Positions 7,821 to 15,240 of a stretch of DNA of 64,000 bases are shown one piece after another. The notes beneath the pieces are model-generated. The model had not been told where the DNA came from and searched no databases. It saw only the letters and a program-made list of their open reading frames with translations. Numbering within the stretch: position 1 is the stretch's first letter; every line of letters starts with the position of its first letter. The DNA comes from Glycomyces sp. NRRL B-16210. Its GTDB lineage: Bacteria; Actinomycetota; Actinomycetes; Mycobacteriales; Micromonosporaceae. The stretch spans positions 496,001 to 560,000 of the forward strand of contig NZ_JOGR01000001.1 in assembly GCF_000719515.1 (NCBI RefSeq). The letters are read 5' to 3'. Made by a program: the position numbers and the translations under genes.

Positions 7821-7833
7821 CGTCATATCCGGG

Positions 7834-7871
7834 TTGGCGGAGCACTTCGACAAGATGTAGCATGAGTGCTA
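7834..7871 (+). promoter_or_regulatory. Promoter with TAGCA inverted repeat ahead of the ABC-2 exporter
   Basis: TTGGCG (7834-7839) and TAGCAT (7858-7863) are 18 bases apart. TAGCA (7858-7862) and TGCTA (7867-7871) form a short inverted repeat over the -10 and the expected start of transcription. The XRE-type regulator encoded at the end of the operon is one possible binder. This is inference. Confidence 0.45.
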
Positions 7872-7903
7872 TCAATCGACAGACCATTGCAACGGAGATG
7901 CAG

Positions 7904-8836
7904 ATGGGACACCCCCCGACTTCCGACGGGCCCGCCATCGCCGTATCCGACCTGCGGATGCGCTACGGCGACAAGGACGTGCTCACCGGGCTCGACCTGC
8001 GGATCGAGGCCGGCGGCGTCACCGCCCTCCTCGGGCCCAACGGCGCGGGCAAGACCACCACGATCGAGATCCTCGAGGGCTTCCGCGCCCGCTCCGGCGG
8101 CGACGTGCAGGTCCTCGGCGTCGACCCCGCCCACGGCGGCGAGGCCTGGCGGGCCCGGCTCGGCGTCGTGCTCCAGGAATGGCGCGACAACGGCAAGTGG
8201 AAGGTGCGCGACCTCGTCGGCCACTTCGCCGAGTACTACAGGCCCTACGCCGAGCCGTACGGCGCCGACGAGCTGCTCGACGTGGTCGGCCTCGCCGAGC
8301 AGGCCGGGCAGCGGGTCCGGACCCTCTCGGGCGGCCAGCGCCGCCGCCTCGACGTCGCCCTCGGCATCATCGGCAGGCCCGCGCTGCTGTTCCTCGACGA
8401 GCCCACCACCGGTTTCGACCCGCACGCCCGCCGCGAGTTCCACGAGCTCATCCACCGGCTCACCGACCTCGACGGGACCACGATCCTGCTCACCACGCAC
8501 GACCTCGGCGAGGCCGAGAAGCTCGCCGAGCGCATCGTCATCCTCGCGGGCGGGCGCATCATCGCCGACGGATCGCCCGACCAGCTCGCCCGCGCCGCCT
8601 CCACCACCGCCGAGGTCAAGTGGGTCCAGGACGGCGCGCTCCAGGTCCACGCCACGGAGGACGCGACCGGCTTCGTCCGCAAGCTCCTGGCGACCGACGA
8701 GGGGGCCGTCACCGACCTCCAAGTCCACCGCGCCAGCCTGGAGGACGCCTACCTCGGCCTCGTGGCGGCGTTCGAGAGCGGCACCGCCGAAGCCGGCCAG
8801 GCCGAGAAGGCCGTCGACTCCTTCCTCACAAACTGA
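7904..8836 (+). CDS. ABC-2 type exporter ATP-binding protein
   Basis: A 310-residue single-domain ATPase for an exporter. It has Walker A GPNGAGKTT, signature LSGGQRRRLDVA, Walker B ALLFLDEPTTGFD and H-loop LLTTHDL, followed by the C-terminal accessory region usual in CcmA/DrrA-like proteins. The ATG at 7904 is chosen because AACGGAG (7891-7897) lies six bases upstream. In-frame ATGs at 7862 and 7898 are possible. The stop codon lies inside the first unit of a tandem repeat that separates it from the permease gene. Substrate unknown. Confidence 0.9.
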   Translation: MGHPPTSDGPAIAVSDLRMRYGDKDVLTGLDLRIEAGGVTALLGPNGAGKTTTIEILEGFRARSGGDVQVLGVDPAHGGEAWRARLGVVLQEWRDNGKWKVRDLVGHFAEYYRPYAEPYGADELLDVVGLAEQAGQRVRTLSGGQRRRLDVALGIIGRPALLFLDEPTTGFDPHARREFHELIHRLTDLDGTTILLTTHDLGEAEKLAERIVILAGGRIIADGSPDQLARAASTTAEVKWVQDGALQVHATEDATGFVRKLLATDEGAVTDLQVHRASLEDAYLGLVAAFESGTAEAGQAEKAVDSFLTN

Positions 8837-8920
8837 TGGCTCGCAAGCGTCGCCAAGGGGCACAAACTGATGGCTCGCAAGCGTCGCAAGGGGACTCGCA
8901 CACTTATGGCTCGCAAGAGA
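8827..8920 (+). repeat. Tandem repeat, two full units and a decayed third
   Basis: Unit 1 (8827-8860, 34 bases) and unit 2 (8861-8893, 33 bases) differ by one inserted C. A third, shorter and diverged unit starts at 8899. Each full unit carries TGATGG, so a stop overlaps a start codon, and then GCTCGCAAG. The array begins within the last codons of the ATPase gene and ends at the permease ribosome binding site. Confidence 0.85.
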
Positions 8921-8931
8921 GAGGCCACCCG

Positions 8932-9780
8932 ATGAACACCACTTTGCACGAGTACAGGACCGGCTGGAAGCGCGGGCTGATCGAGACGCGCATCTCGGCG
9001 ACCACGCTCGGCGACGTCCTGGGATTCTTCCTGCCCACGGCCATCGCGATCACGGTCCTGTTCTTCCTGCGGGGCGCCGATTTCGAAGGCGCCCCGGTCT
9101 CGCTCGGGTCGATGAACATGCCGAGCCTCATCGGCATGAACATCGTCTTCGGCGGCATCATGGGCATCGTCGGCACCTTGGCGATGGACCGCACCAACGG
9201 GACGCTGCTGCGCGCCAAGTCGATGCCCGGCGGCATGACCGGCTACCTGGTCGGCCAGATGGTCTCGACCGCGCTGTACGTCACCGTGGGCGCCGTGATG
9301 CTGCTCGCGGTGGGTCTGGCGCTGTTCGAGGGCCTGGACTTCGCGAGCCCGGACCGGTGGCTGCTGTTCATCGCGGTGCTGGTCATGGGGATCGTGTCGG
9401 TCTTCCCGATGGGCGCGGTCCTCGGGGCGCTCATCGACAACCCGCGCAACATGGGGCTGGTGATGTTCCCGATCATGGCCATGGTCGCGATCTCGGGGAT
9501 CTTCTACCCGATCGCCGCGCTGCCGAGCTGGCTCCAGGGCATCGGGCAGGTCTTCCCGATGTACTGGATGGGCCTGGGGATGCGCCATGCGCTGCTCCCG
9601 GAGTCCATGGCCGCGGTGGAGATCGGCGGCGAGTGGCGGACCCTTACGATGTTCGCCGTGCTCGCGTTGTGGGCCGTGGTCTCGATGGCGCTCGCGCCCC
9701 GGCTGCTGCGGCGCATGTCGCGGCGGGAGTCGGGCTCGGCGGTGGCCGCGAGGCGCGCCGACTTGCAGAGGGACTGGTGA
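8932..9780 (+). CDS. ABC-2 type exporter permease
   Basis: A 282-residue membrane protein with six predicted hydrophobic segments, the partner of the preceding ATPase. Segments such as NIVFGGIMGIVGTLAMDR, GYLVGQMVSTALYVTV and IMAMVAISGIFYPIAALP fit the ABC-2 family. The ATG at 8932 has GAGAGAGG about eight bases upstream. A longer in-frame start at 8836 overlaps the ATPase stop and would add a repeat-encoded, hydrophilic 32-residue leader, which I consider less likely. Substrate unknown. Confidence 0.85.
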   Translation: MNTTLHEYRTGWKRGLIETRISATTLGDVLGFFLPTAIAITVLFFLRGADFEGAPVSLGSMNMPSLIGMNIVFGGIMGIVGTLAMDRTNGTLLRAKSMPGGMTGYLVGQMVSTALYVTVGAVMLLAVGLALFEGLDFASPDRWLLFIAVLVMGIVSVFPMGAVLGALIDNPRNMGLVMFPIMAMVAISGIFYPIAALPSWLQGIGQVFPMYWMGLGMRHALLPESMAAVEIGGEWRTLTMFAVLALWAVVSMALAPRLLRRMSRRESGSAVAARRADLQRDW

Positions 9781-9787
9781 TCGAGCC

Positions 9788-10015
9788 GTGGCCGGGGACG
9801 AGGTCTACAACCGCATCGCGATGCTGCGGGCCGAACGGGGCGTCTCGCGCCGCCAACTGGCCGACGCCCTCGGGGTGCACTACCAGACCGTCGGCTACCT
9901 CGAACGCGGCGAGTACTCGCCGAGCCTGCACCTGGCCCTGAAGCTCGCCGAGTACTTCGAGGTCCCGGTGGAAGTGCTCTTCTCGACCAAGCCCTTCCCG
10001 CGCCTCGGCGCCTGA
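9788..10015 (+). CDS. Small XRE-family transcriptional regulator
   Basis: A 75-residue protein that is almost only a helix-turn-helix domain. RGVSRRQLADALGVHYQTVGYLERGEYSPSL is spread over residues 20-50, and the tail VPVEVLFSTKPF is typical of the short YozG-like group. It follows the permease by eight bases. Genes of this size often sit with ABC-2 exporters, so control of this operon is likely. The GTG start has no good ribosome binding site, which suggests coupling to the permease stop. Confidence 0.85.
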   Translation: MAGDEVYNRIAMLRAERGVSRRQLADALGVHYQTVGYLERGEYSPSLHLALKLAEYFEVPVEVLFSTKPFPRLGA

Positions 10016-10029
10016 AGGAGGGGTTCCCG

Positions 10030-10078
10030 CCCCGCGCTCCGGAGACACCCCGGCCGAAAGGCCGTCCGCAGCGCGGGG
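10030..10078 (+). terminator. Branched terminator after the exporter operon
   Basis: CCCCGCGCT (10030-10038) pairs with AGCGCGGGG (10070-10078) and encloses a small GGCC-GAAA-GGCC hairpin. It lies between convergent genes and could serve both strands. Confidence 0.7.
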
Positions 10079-10095
10079 CCTCTCCATGCGGAAGG

Positions 10096-10533
10096 TCAGT
10101 CGCGTTCGGAGTAAAAAGCCGCTCCCGGGGGAGCGGCTTCGAGCCAGGAGAGGAAGCCGGTGACGGCCGAGGTGGTCATGGCGAGTTCGACCTCGCCGGT
10201 GGCGCTCTTACAGCGCAGGACCGCCACTTCGGGCGGGAAGATCTGGGCCTCGGGCCCGATCGGCTTGCGGCGCTCGGAGACCTGGAGGTCTTCGCGCGAG
10301 AGGGTGTAGCGCGGCCCGAACGCCAGGGAGAACATCCGGTACCAGCGGAGGTTGCCGCTCTCGTACACGGCGAAGCCGGGCGCCCAACCGCGCCCTTCCA
10401 TGTGCCGGGAGAGCCGGGCGGCCATCGCCACCGATCCGGCGCGCGAGAAGAACGAGCGCCGGACGTACGTGAGTACCAGGAACACCGCGACGGCCCCCGC
10501 CAGGGCGGCGACGACGAGCAGTGCCTTCAGCAT
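10096..10533 (-). CDS. DUF2550 family membrane-anchored protein
   Basis: A 145-residue protein with one N-terminal membrane segment (LLVVAALAGAVAVFLVLTYV) and a conserved cytosolic domain with RGWAPGFAVYESGNLRWYR and PRYTLSREDL. DUF2550 proteins follow atpC in many actinomycetes and their function is not known. The start codon lies two bases after the atpC stop. The neighbourhood is therefore as expected on this side but not on the other side of atpC. Confidence 0.85.
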   Translation of the reverse strand: MLKALLVVAALAGAVAVFLVLTYVRRSFFSRAGSVAMAARLSRHMEGRGWAPGFAVYESGNLRWYRMFSLAFGPRYTLSREDLQVSERRKPIGPEAQIFPPEVAVLRCKSATGEVELAMTTSAVTGFLSWLEAAPPGAAFYSERD

Positions 10534-10535
10534 GG

Positions 10536-10817
10536 TCAGGCCGAAGCGGGGGCGACCGCTTCGGCGGTCTCGGCGAGGATGGTGACGCCGTCGGTGGTCA
10601 CCGACAGGAATCCGCCTTCGACCTGCCAGGCGAGCTCGCCGCCCTCGAGCGGCTGCACGCGCACGGTGCTGTCGATCCGCAGCTCGCCGAGCAGCGGCTG
10701 GTGGCCGGGCAGCACGCCCAGTTCGCCTTCGGTGGTGCGCGCGTAGACGGCCTTGGCCGTGCCCGACCACACCTTCGACTCGACGGCCACGACTTCGACG
10801 TTCAGTTGCCCTGCCAC
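10536..10817 (-). CDS. atpC: ATP synthase F1 epsilon subunit, short and orphaned
   Basis: A 93-residue protein with the N-terminal beta-sandwich of the epsilon subunit: LNVEVVAVESKVWSG, GELGVLPGHQPLLGEL and WQVEGGFLSVTTDGVTILAE. It ends just after that domain. Most actinobacterial epsilon subunits are about 120 residues and carry a C-terminal two-helix hairpin that restrains ATP hydrolysis. No atpD or other atp gene lies upstream. The preceding gene is crp. The GTG start has AAGGAG upstream, and a -10-like TAGACT on the minus strand (10854-10859) suggests its own promoter. Confidence 0.9.
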   Translation of the reverse strand: MAGQLNVEVVAVESKVWSGTAKAVYARTTEGELGVLPGHQPLLGELRIDSTVRVQPLEGGELAWQVEGGFLSVTTDGVTILAETAEAVAPASA

Positions 10818-10926
10818 AACGCTCCTTCAGCAGACTGCGGGATGGTTACCGGAAGTCTAGACGGCTGCGGGCGCGAACGTCGAATCGCCTGGGGGTGGGG
10901 CCGGGGACGTCACCTTGGACGACGAA

Positions 10927-10949
10927 GGCCCCCGGCGCGGCCGGGGGCC
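10927..10949 (-). terminator. Terminator after crp
   Basis: A 10-bp perfect stem (GGCCCCCGGC with GCCGGGGGCC) and a three-base loop lie about 20 bases after the crp stop. This separates crp from the orphan atpC. Confidence 0.75.
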
Positions 10950-10967
10950 CTGCGATCGATCGATGCC

Positions 10968-11645
10968 TCAGACGCGGGCGCGCCGAGCCAACCGCTCGGG
11001 GTCCATGATGATGACGCTCTTGCCGTCCAGGCGCAGCCAGCCGCGCCCGGCGAAGTCGGCCAGGGCCTTGTTCACCGTCTCGCGGGAGGCGCCGACCAGC
11101 TGGGCCAGCTCCTCCTGCGTGAGGTCGTGGGTGACGCGCAGGACGCCGCCGTCGCGAGTGCCGAAGCGGCTCGCCATGTGCAGCAGGGCCTTCGCGACGC
11201 GGCCGGGCACGTCGGTGAAGATGAGGTCGGCCATGGAGTCGTTGGTGCGACGGAGCCGGCGTGCTATCACCCGAAGGAGCTGCTCGGCGATCTCCGGCCG
11301 GTTCGCCAGCCAGGGCCGCAGCGCGGTCTTCGACAGGCGGGCCAGGCGGGTGTCGGTCAAAGCGGTGGCGGTGGCGGTGCGCGGGCCGGGGTCGAACAGT
11401 GCGAGCTCGCCGACCATGTCGGAGGGGCCCATCACCGCGATCAGGTTCTGGCGCCCGTCGGCGGAGCGGCGGCCGAGCTTCACCTTCCCGGACATGACGA
11501 TGTAGAGACTGTCACCCGGCTCGTTCTCGGTGAAGACAGTCTGGCCCTTGTTGACGTCGATGTACTCCATCTCTTTGATGAGCGACTCGACAGCTTCCGG
11601 GTCGACACCCTTGAACAGGGCGGCCCTGGCCAATACATCTTCCAT
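10968..11645 (-). CDS. glxR: Crp/Fnr-family cAMP-responsive regulator, GlxR/Crp type
   Basis: A 225-residue global regulator. The N-terminal cyclic-nucleotide domain has MGPSDMVGELALFDPGPR with the Glu and Arg that contact cAMP, and the C-terminal winged helix has LVGASRETVNKALA. Sequence such as RVIARRLRRTNDSMADLIFTDV matches corynebacterial GlxR and mycobacterial Crp (Rv3676). The ATG at 11645 is preferred because MEDVLARAALFKGVDP aligns with the family start and AAAGG lies about ten bases upstream. GTG at 11657 is an alternative. Neighbours marP, Nudix, tlpA and nth match the mycobacterial locus. Confidence 0.93.
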   Translation of the reverse strand: MEDVLARAALFKGVDPEAVESLIKEMEYIDVNKGQTVFTENEPGDSLYIVMSGKVKLGRRSADGRQNLIAVMGPSDMVGELALFDPGPRTATATALTDTRLARLSKTALRPWLANRPEIAEQLLRVIARRLRRTNDSMADLIFTDVPGRVAKALLHMASRFGTRDGGVLRVTHDLTQEELAQLVGASRETVNKALADFAGRGWLRLDGKSVIIMDPERLARRARV

Positions 11646-11947
11646 GTCCGTTCGCACCTTTCTTCAACGCACCGCTAGTGCAAGTACTGAGTCTATGCCT
11701 CTTGTCCGCATTGCGGGAGCGAGACCCCCGTAAATCCACATGCGCACCGCAGGCGCGGAAATCGACATTCGTATCCGAATGAATGTGTTCCGTCCGTTCC
11801 GAGCGTCACGACGTGAGACTCAACGCGCCGCTTCAGCAGGGTGTTCGCTCCGCGGAACGGAACGCGTCGGCGGCGACCGGTACAGCCTACCCGCAATGTG
11901 ACGTCACGCCCAGCATCAGGCAATGGCGAAAGTCGCGCGGAGACCGC
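11646..11947. other. Intergenic region upstream of crp
   Basis: No gene is seen in these 302 bases. On the minus strand TAGACT (complement near 11690) could be a crp -10. A 10-bp palindrome GTGACGTCAC lies at 11898-11907, close to the marP stop codon. It is not a match to the GlxR consensus spacing. Nothing else stands out. Confidence 0.4.
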
Positions 11948-13144
11948 TCAGGTGCACGAACCGGTGCCGACCGGTCCGGTGGACCTGCGGCCGGCATCGA
12001 GGACGGATGCGGACTCGGCGATCGTGAGGGCGTATCCGGTCTCCGGATCGTCGACCGCGGCCGCGAAGATCACGCCGATCACCTCGCCGTCGGGATTGAG
12101 GAGCGGGCCGCCGGAATTGCCGCCGATGATGTGCGCGTAGAGCTGGTAGACCTCGCGGGTGACCGTGCCGTCGTCGTAGATGTCGGGTCCGGTGACGATC
12201 CGCGCCTCGCGGATGCGCGCGGCCGTCGCCGTGTAGGCCCCGCCGCCGGGGTAGCCGAGGACGACCGCGTCGTCGCCCGAGGCCGCGAGCGCCGTCCGCA
12301 GCGGCAGCGCCGGGGCGTCCAGGCCCGGGACCGACAGGATCGCCAGGTCCTTGTCGGGCTCGAACACGATCACCTCGGCGTCGTAGAAGTCGCCCTTCGA
12401 CTCGACGCGGACCGAGTCGGTCCCGGCGACCACGTGGGCGTTGGTGGCCACGAGCCCGTCGGCGTAGACGAAGCTCGACCCCTCGATCTGGCGGTCGCAC
12501 GAGGGCGCCGAGCCGTGGACCTTGAGCACCGACGCTTCGGCGCCGACCACCAGGCCCGAGGCCGCGAGTTCGGGATCGGGCGGCGGGACCTCGCGGGCGT
12601 CGGTCGGGTTGAGCCCGAAGAACACGTTCGGCATCCCCGAGGTGTTCAGCGAGTCGCGCATCGACTCGTAGACGCCCTTGACCGAGTCGGGCATGTACTC
12701 GTCGATGCCGCTGACGAGGCTCGAATTGCGCACCGCGCCCGCGACCGCGGGCATGGACGAGCTGGCCAGCGGCGCGGCGGTGACCCACGTGACCAGGAGG
12801 ACGGCGATGATCGAGACGAGCGGGCCCAGCAGGTGGTCGAGCTTCTTGGAGCCGTTCGACTTCAGGCGCTTGCGCAGCCGGTACCCGATCGCCGTGGCCA
12901 GGGCCATGCCGCCGAGCGCGAGCGCGAAGACGACCACGAGCGAGACGACGAGCTTGGTGAGCGCGGCCGCGTAGAAGTCGGCCGCGAACGGGGCGAGCTG
13001 CGCGCCGAGGACCGCGCCGCCGAGGAACCCGAGGAAGGTGGTGGCCGAGGTGATGAAGCCCTCGCGGTAGCCGTTGATGGCGAACAGGAGCGCCAGCAGC
13101 ACGATGACGACGTCGACCATGAGACCGGTGCCGGTCGCGCTCAT
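11948..13144 (-). CDS. marP: Membrane-anchored serine protease, MarP type
   Basis: A 398-residue protein with four N-terminal membrane segments (CvpA-like, residues about 10-130) and a trypsin-like domain outside the membrane. The catalytic triad is His237 (TNAHVV), Asp266 (DKDLAIL) and Ser344 (GNSGGP). Cys216 and Cys397 correspond to the disulfide that fixes the active site in M. tuberculosis MarP (Rv3671c). MarP protects against acid and oxidative stress and cleaves the peptidoglycan hydrolase RipA in mycobacteria. That role here is inferred from orthology and synteny. Confidence 0.92.
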   Translation of the reverse strand: MSATGTGLMVDVVIVLLALLFAINGYREGFITSATTFLGFLGGAVLGAQLAPFAADFYAAALTKLVVSLVVVFALALGGMALATAIGYRLRKRLKSNGSKKLDHLLGPLVSIIAVLLVTWVTAAPLASSSMPAVAGAVRNSSLVSGIDEYMPDSVKGVYESMRDSLNTSGMPNVFFGLNPTDAREVPPPDPELAASGLVVGAEASVLKVHGSAPSCDRQIEGSSFVYADGLVATNAHVVAGTDSVRVESKGDFYDAEVIVFEPDKDLAILSVPGLDAPALPLRTALAASGDDAVVLGYPGGGAYTATAARIREARIVTGPDIYDDGTVTREVYQLYAHIIGGNSGGPLLNPDGEVIGVIFAAAVDDPETGYALTIAESASVLDAGRRSTGPVGTGSCT

Positions 13145-13174
13145 CCGCCCACCCCGCCTTCTTCTCCGGGGGCG

Positions 13175-13843
13175 CTAGCGCCCTTCGAGCTCCATGGTCC
13201 GACCCGAGTCCCAGGGCCGGGACCAGCCGCCCAACTCCAGGAGCCATGACAGTACCCCGGCCGTGAAGCCCCAAATCAGGGGTACGCCCGGGATCCGGAA
13301 GCACGGGCCGCCGCGGCCCGACGGGTAGCGGACCGTGCCGCGCGCGTCCGGATCGGCCAGCAGTGCCAGCGGGACCTGGTGCGCCGCAGCGACTTCGGAG
13401 GCCGCCTGCGGGGCGACGGTGTGGGGCTCGCGCCACAGCCCCAGGACGGGGGTGACCGCGAAGCCCGAGACGGGGATCCACAGTGGCGGGAGCGTCGCGC
13501 CGACCGCGACGGTGCCGGGGTCGACGGCGAGCTCCTCGGCCGCCTCGCGCAGGGCCGTCGCGGTCGCGTCGGCGTCCTCGGGGTCGGCCGCGCCGCCGGG
13601 GAAGGCGACCTCGCCGGGGTGGTGGCGCAGCGTCGCGGCCCGCTGCTGGAGCAGCACCGAGGGACCCGAATCGGCTTCGGACTCCTTGAGCAGCACCAGG
13701 ACCGAGGCCGAGCGCGCGTCCTCCTCGGCGTGCGGGTGGAAGTGGTCGGCGATGACGCGCATGACCGTCGGCGGTTCGGCCTCGGCCGCGGCCTTGAGCA
13801 GCGGCGGCCACCAGTCGGGGCGGGCTCCGTTCGCGCCGGTCAC
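13175..13843 (-). CDS. Nudix hydrolase, CoA pyrophosphatase type
   Basis: A 222-residue Nudix protein. The Nudix box is GGAADPEDAD followed by REAAEEL, preceded by RHHPGEVAFPGG, the longer pattern of CoA-cleaving (NudL/NUDT7) enzymes. These hydrolyse CoA or acyl-CoA to 3',5'-ADP and phosphopantetheine. The GTG start overlaps the stop of the upstream tlpA-like gene (GTGA). The order nth, tlpA, nudix, marP is the same as Rv3674c-Rv3671c. The substrate is a family prediction. Confidence 0.85.
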   Translation of the reverse strand: MTGANGARPDWWPPLLKAAAEAEPPTVMRVIADHFHPHAEEDARSASVLVLLKESEADSGPSVLLQQRAATLRHHPGEVAFPGGAADPEDADATATALREAAEELAVDPGTVAVGATLPPLWIPVSGFAVTPVLGLWREPHTVAPQAASEVAAAHQVPLALLADPDARGTVRYPSGRGGPCFRIPGVPLIWGFTAGVLSWLLELGGWSRPWDSGRTMELEGR

Positions 13844-14400
13844 GGCAGCTCCAGACCGAACGCGTCGTTCGCGGTCGCGGTGAGGGCCTCGAAGGTGACG
13901 CCCGGTTCGACGAGCAGTTCGGCCACGGTGCCGTCGGGGGCGACGAACGCGATGCCGGGCAGGGCCGGGACGCCGAGTCCGATGCGGACGGCCTCCTCGG
14001 GGTCGAAGACCGACGGGTAGGTCATGCCGAAGTCCTCGGCGAACCAGCGGCCCTTGGCCCGCGTGTCGGCCGTGTCGACGCCGAGCACGTCGACCTGGTC
14101 GCCGTGCGCCTCGTAGAAGGCCTGCACTTCGGGGGCCTCGTCTTGGCACGGCCCGCACCAGCTCGCCCACAGGACCACCAGGAGCGGCTTGCCTGCGGTG
14201 GCGACCGCGGTGGCCGCCTCGTCGCCGAGGCAGTCGAGTTCGAGTTCGCCGACGCCCTCGATCGGGGTCGTGCCGGAGGCGCACGCGACCGACCAGGTCG
14301 GCTCGCCCTCGGCCGCCTCCGATGCCGGTGGGGCGTCCTCGGCGCAGGCGGTGAGCGCCAGGAGCAGCGCGGCCGCCGAGGCGGCCAGGGCCCGCTTCAC
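13840..14400 (-). CDS. TlpA-like thioredoxin-fold lipoprotein
   Basis: A 186-residue exported lipoprotein with lipobox LTAC (Cys near residue 19) and an active-site WCGPC in LLVVLWASWCGPCQDEAPE. The later VPALPGIAFV supplies the cis-proline region. It is expected to act as a thiol reductase outside the membrane. The GTG start and the nth stop overlap (GTGA), and its own stop overlaps the Nudix start, so the three are translationally coupled. A partner reductase such as CcdA is not in the window. Confidence 0.87.
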   Translation of the reverse strand: MKRALAASAAALLLALTACAEDAPPASEAAEGEPTWSVACASGTTPIEGVGELELDCLGDEAATAVATAGKPLLVVLWASWCGPCQDEAPEVQAFYEAHGDQVDVLGVDTADTRAKGRWFAEDFGMTYPSVFDPEEAVRIGLGVPALPGIAFVAPDGTVAELLVEPGVTFEALTATANDAFGLELP

Positions 14401-15197
14401 GCGCTCACCTCGTCTCCGGCGAGGCGCAGCAGGTCGGGGATGTTGTCGCCGCGCAGCAGCTTCGCGGCCTCGGCCCGGTCGGTGGGGCCCTCGCCGAAGG
14501 ACGGGCACTGCGTCGCCAGCAGGCACGCCCCGCACGCCGGCTTGCGGGCGATGCAGACGCGGCGGCCGTGGAAGATGATCCGGTGGGAGAACATGGTCCA
14601 CTCGCGCGGCTCGATGAGCTTCTGGAGCTGGAACTCCAGCTTCACCGGGTCCTTGCCCTCGACGAGGCCGAGCCGGTTCGTAATGCGGATCATGTGCGTG
14701 TCGACGGTGATCCCCGGGATGGCGAAGGCGTTGCCGCGGATGACGTTCGCGGTCTTGCGCCCGATCCCCGGGAGCTTCACCAGGGCGGCCATGTCCTCGG
14801 GGAGGGTCCCGCCGTGGTCGGCGACCAGGGCCTTGCCGAGGCCGATGATCGACCGGGTCTTGTTGCGGTAGAAGCCCGTCGGCCGGATGATCGCCTCGAC
14901 CTCCTCGGGGTTCGCCTCGGCGTAGTCCTCGGCCGTGCGGTACTTCGCGAACAGCGCGGGCGTCGTCAGGTTCACCCGCACGTCCGTGCACTGGGCCGAG
15001 AGGATCGTGGCGACGGCCAGTTCGAGCGGGTTCGCGTAGTCGAGCTCGCAGTGGGCGTCGGGGTGGGCCTCGGCGAGGAGGCGGTTGATCCTGCGGGCCC
15101 GGCGCTTCTTGGCCAGCTCGCTCTCGGCGGCCTCGCGGCGGGGCCCCCGAGTCGTGTTCCGGCTTGAGCGGGCGTCGGCGGCGGTCACCCCGTCCAT
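14397..15197 (-). CDS. nth: Endonuclease III
   Basis: A 266-residue DNA glycosylase/AP lyase of base excision repair that removes oxidised pyrimidines. It has the helix-hairpin-helix LPGIGRKTA with the catalytic Lys nearby, the catalytic Asp in VDTHMIRI, and a C-terminal [4Fe-4S] motif of the form C-X6-C-X2-C-X5-C (CIARKPACGACLLATQC). About 35 extra N-terminal basic residues precede the usual start. A shorter start is possible. Confidence 0.95.
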   Translation of the reverse strand: MDGVTAADARSSRNTTRGPRREAAESELAKKRRARRINRLLAEAHPDAHCELDYANPLELAVATILSAQCTDVRVNLTTPALFAKYRTAEDYAEANPEEVEAIIRPTGFYRNKTRSIIGLGKALVADHGGTLPEDMAALVKLPGIGRKTANVIRGNAFAIPGITVDTHMIRITNRLGLVEGKDPVKLEFQLQKLIEPREWTMFSHRIIFHGRRVCIARKPACGACLLATQCPSFGEGPTDRAEAAKLLRGDNIPDLLRLAGDEVSA

Positions 15198-15240
15198 GGT
15201 ACGCGGGCCCGATCCCGGTCCCGGCCTTGCGCGTCGGCCC

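Noticed and set aside
8836..8931. Upstream ATG (8836) as the permease start
   Set aside because: It lies in a tandem repeat and has no ribosome binding site, while ATG 8932 has GAGAGAGG at good distance. Kept only as an alternative.
11898..11907. GTGACGTCAC as a GlxR/Crp autoregulatory site
   Set aside because: The GlxR consensus has six bases between TGTGA and TCACA. Here the half-sites are directly joined, and the site is about 250 bases from the crp start.
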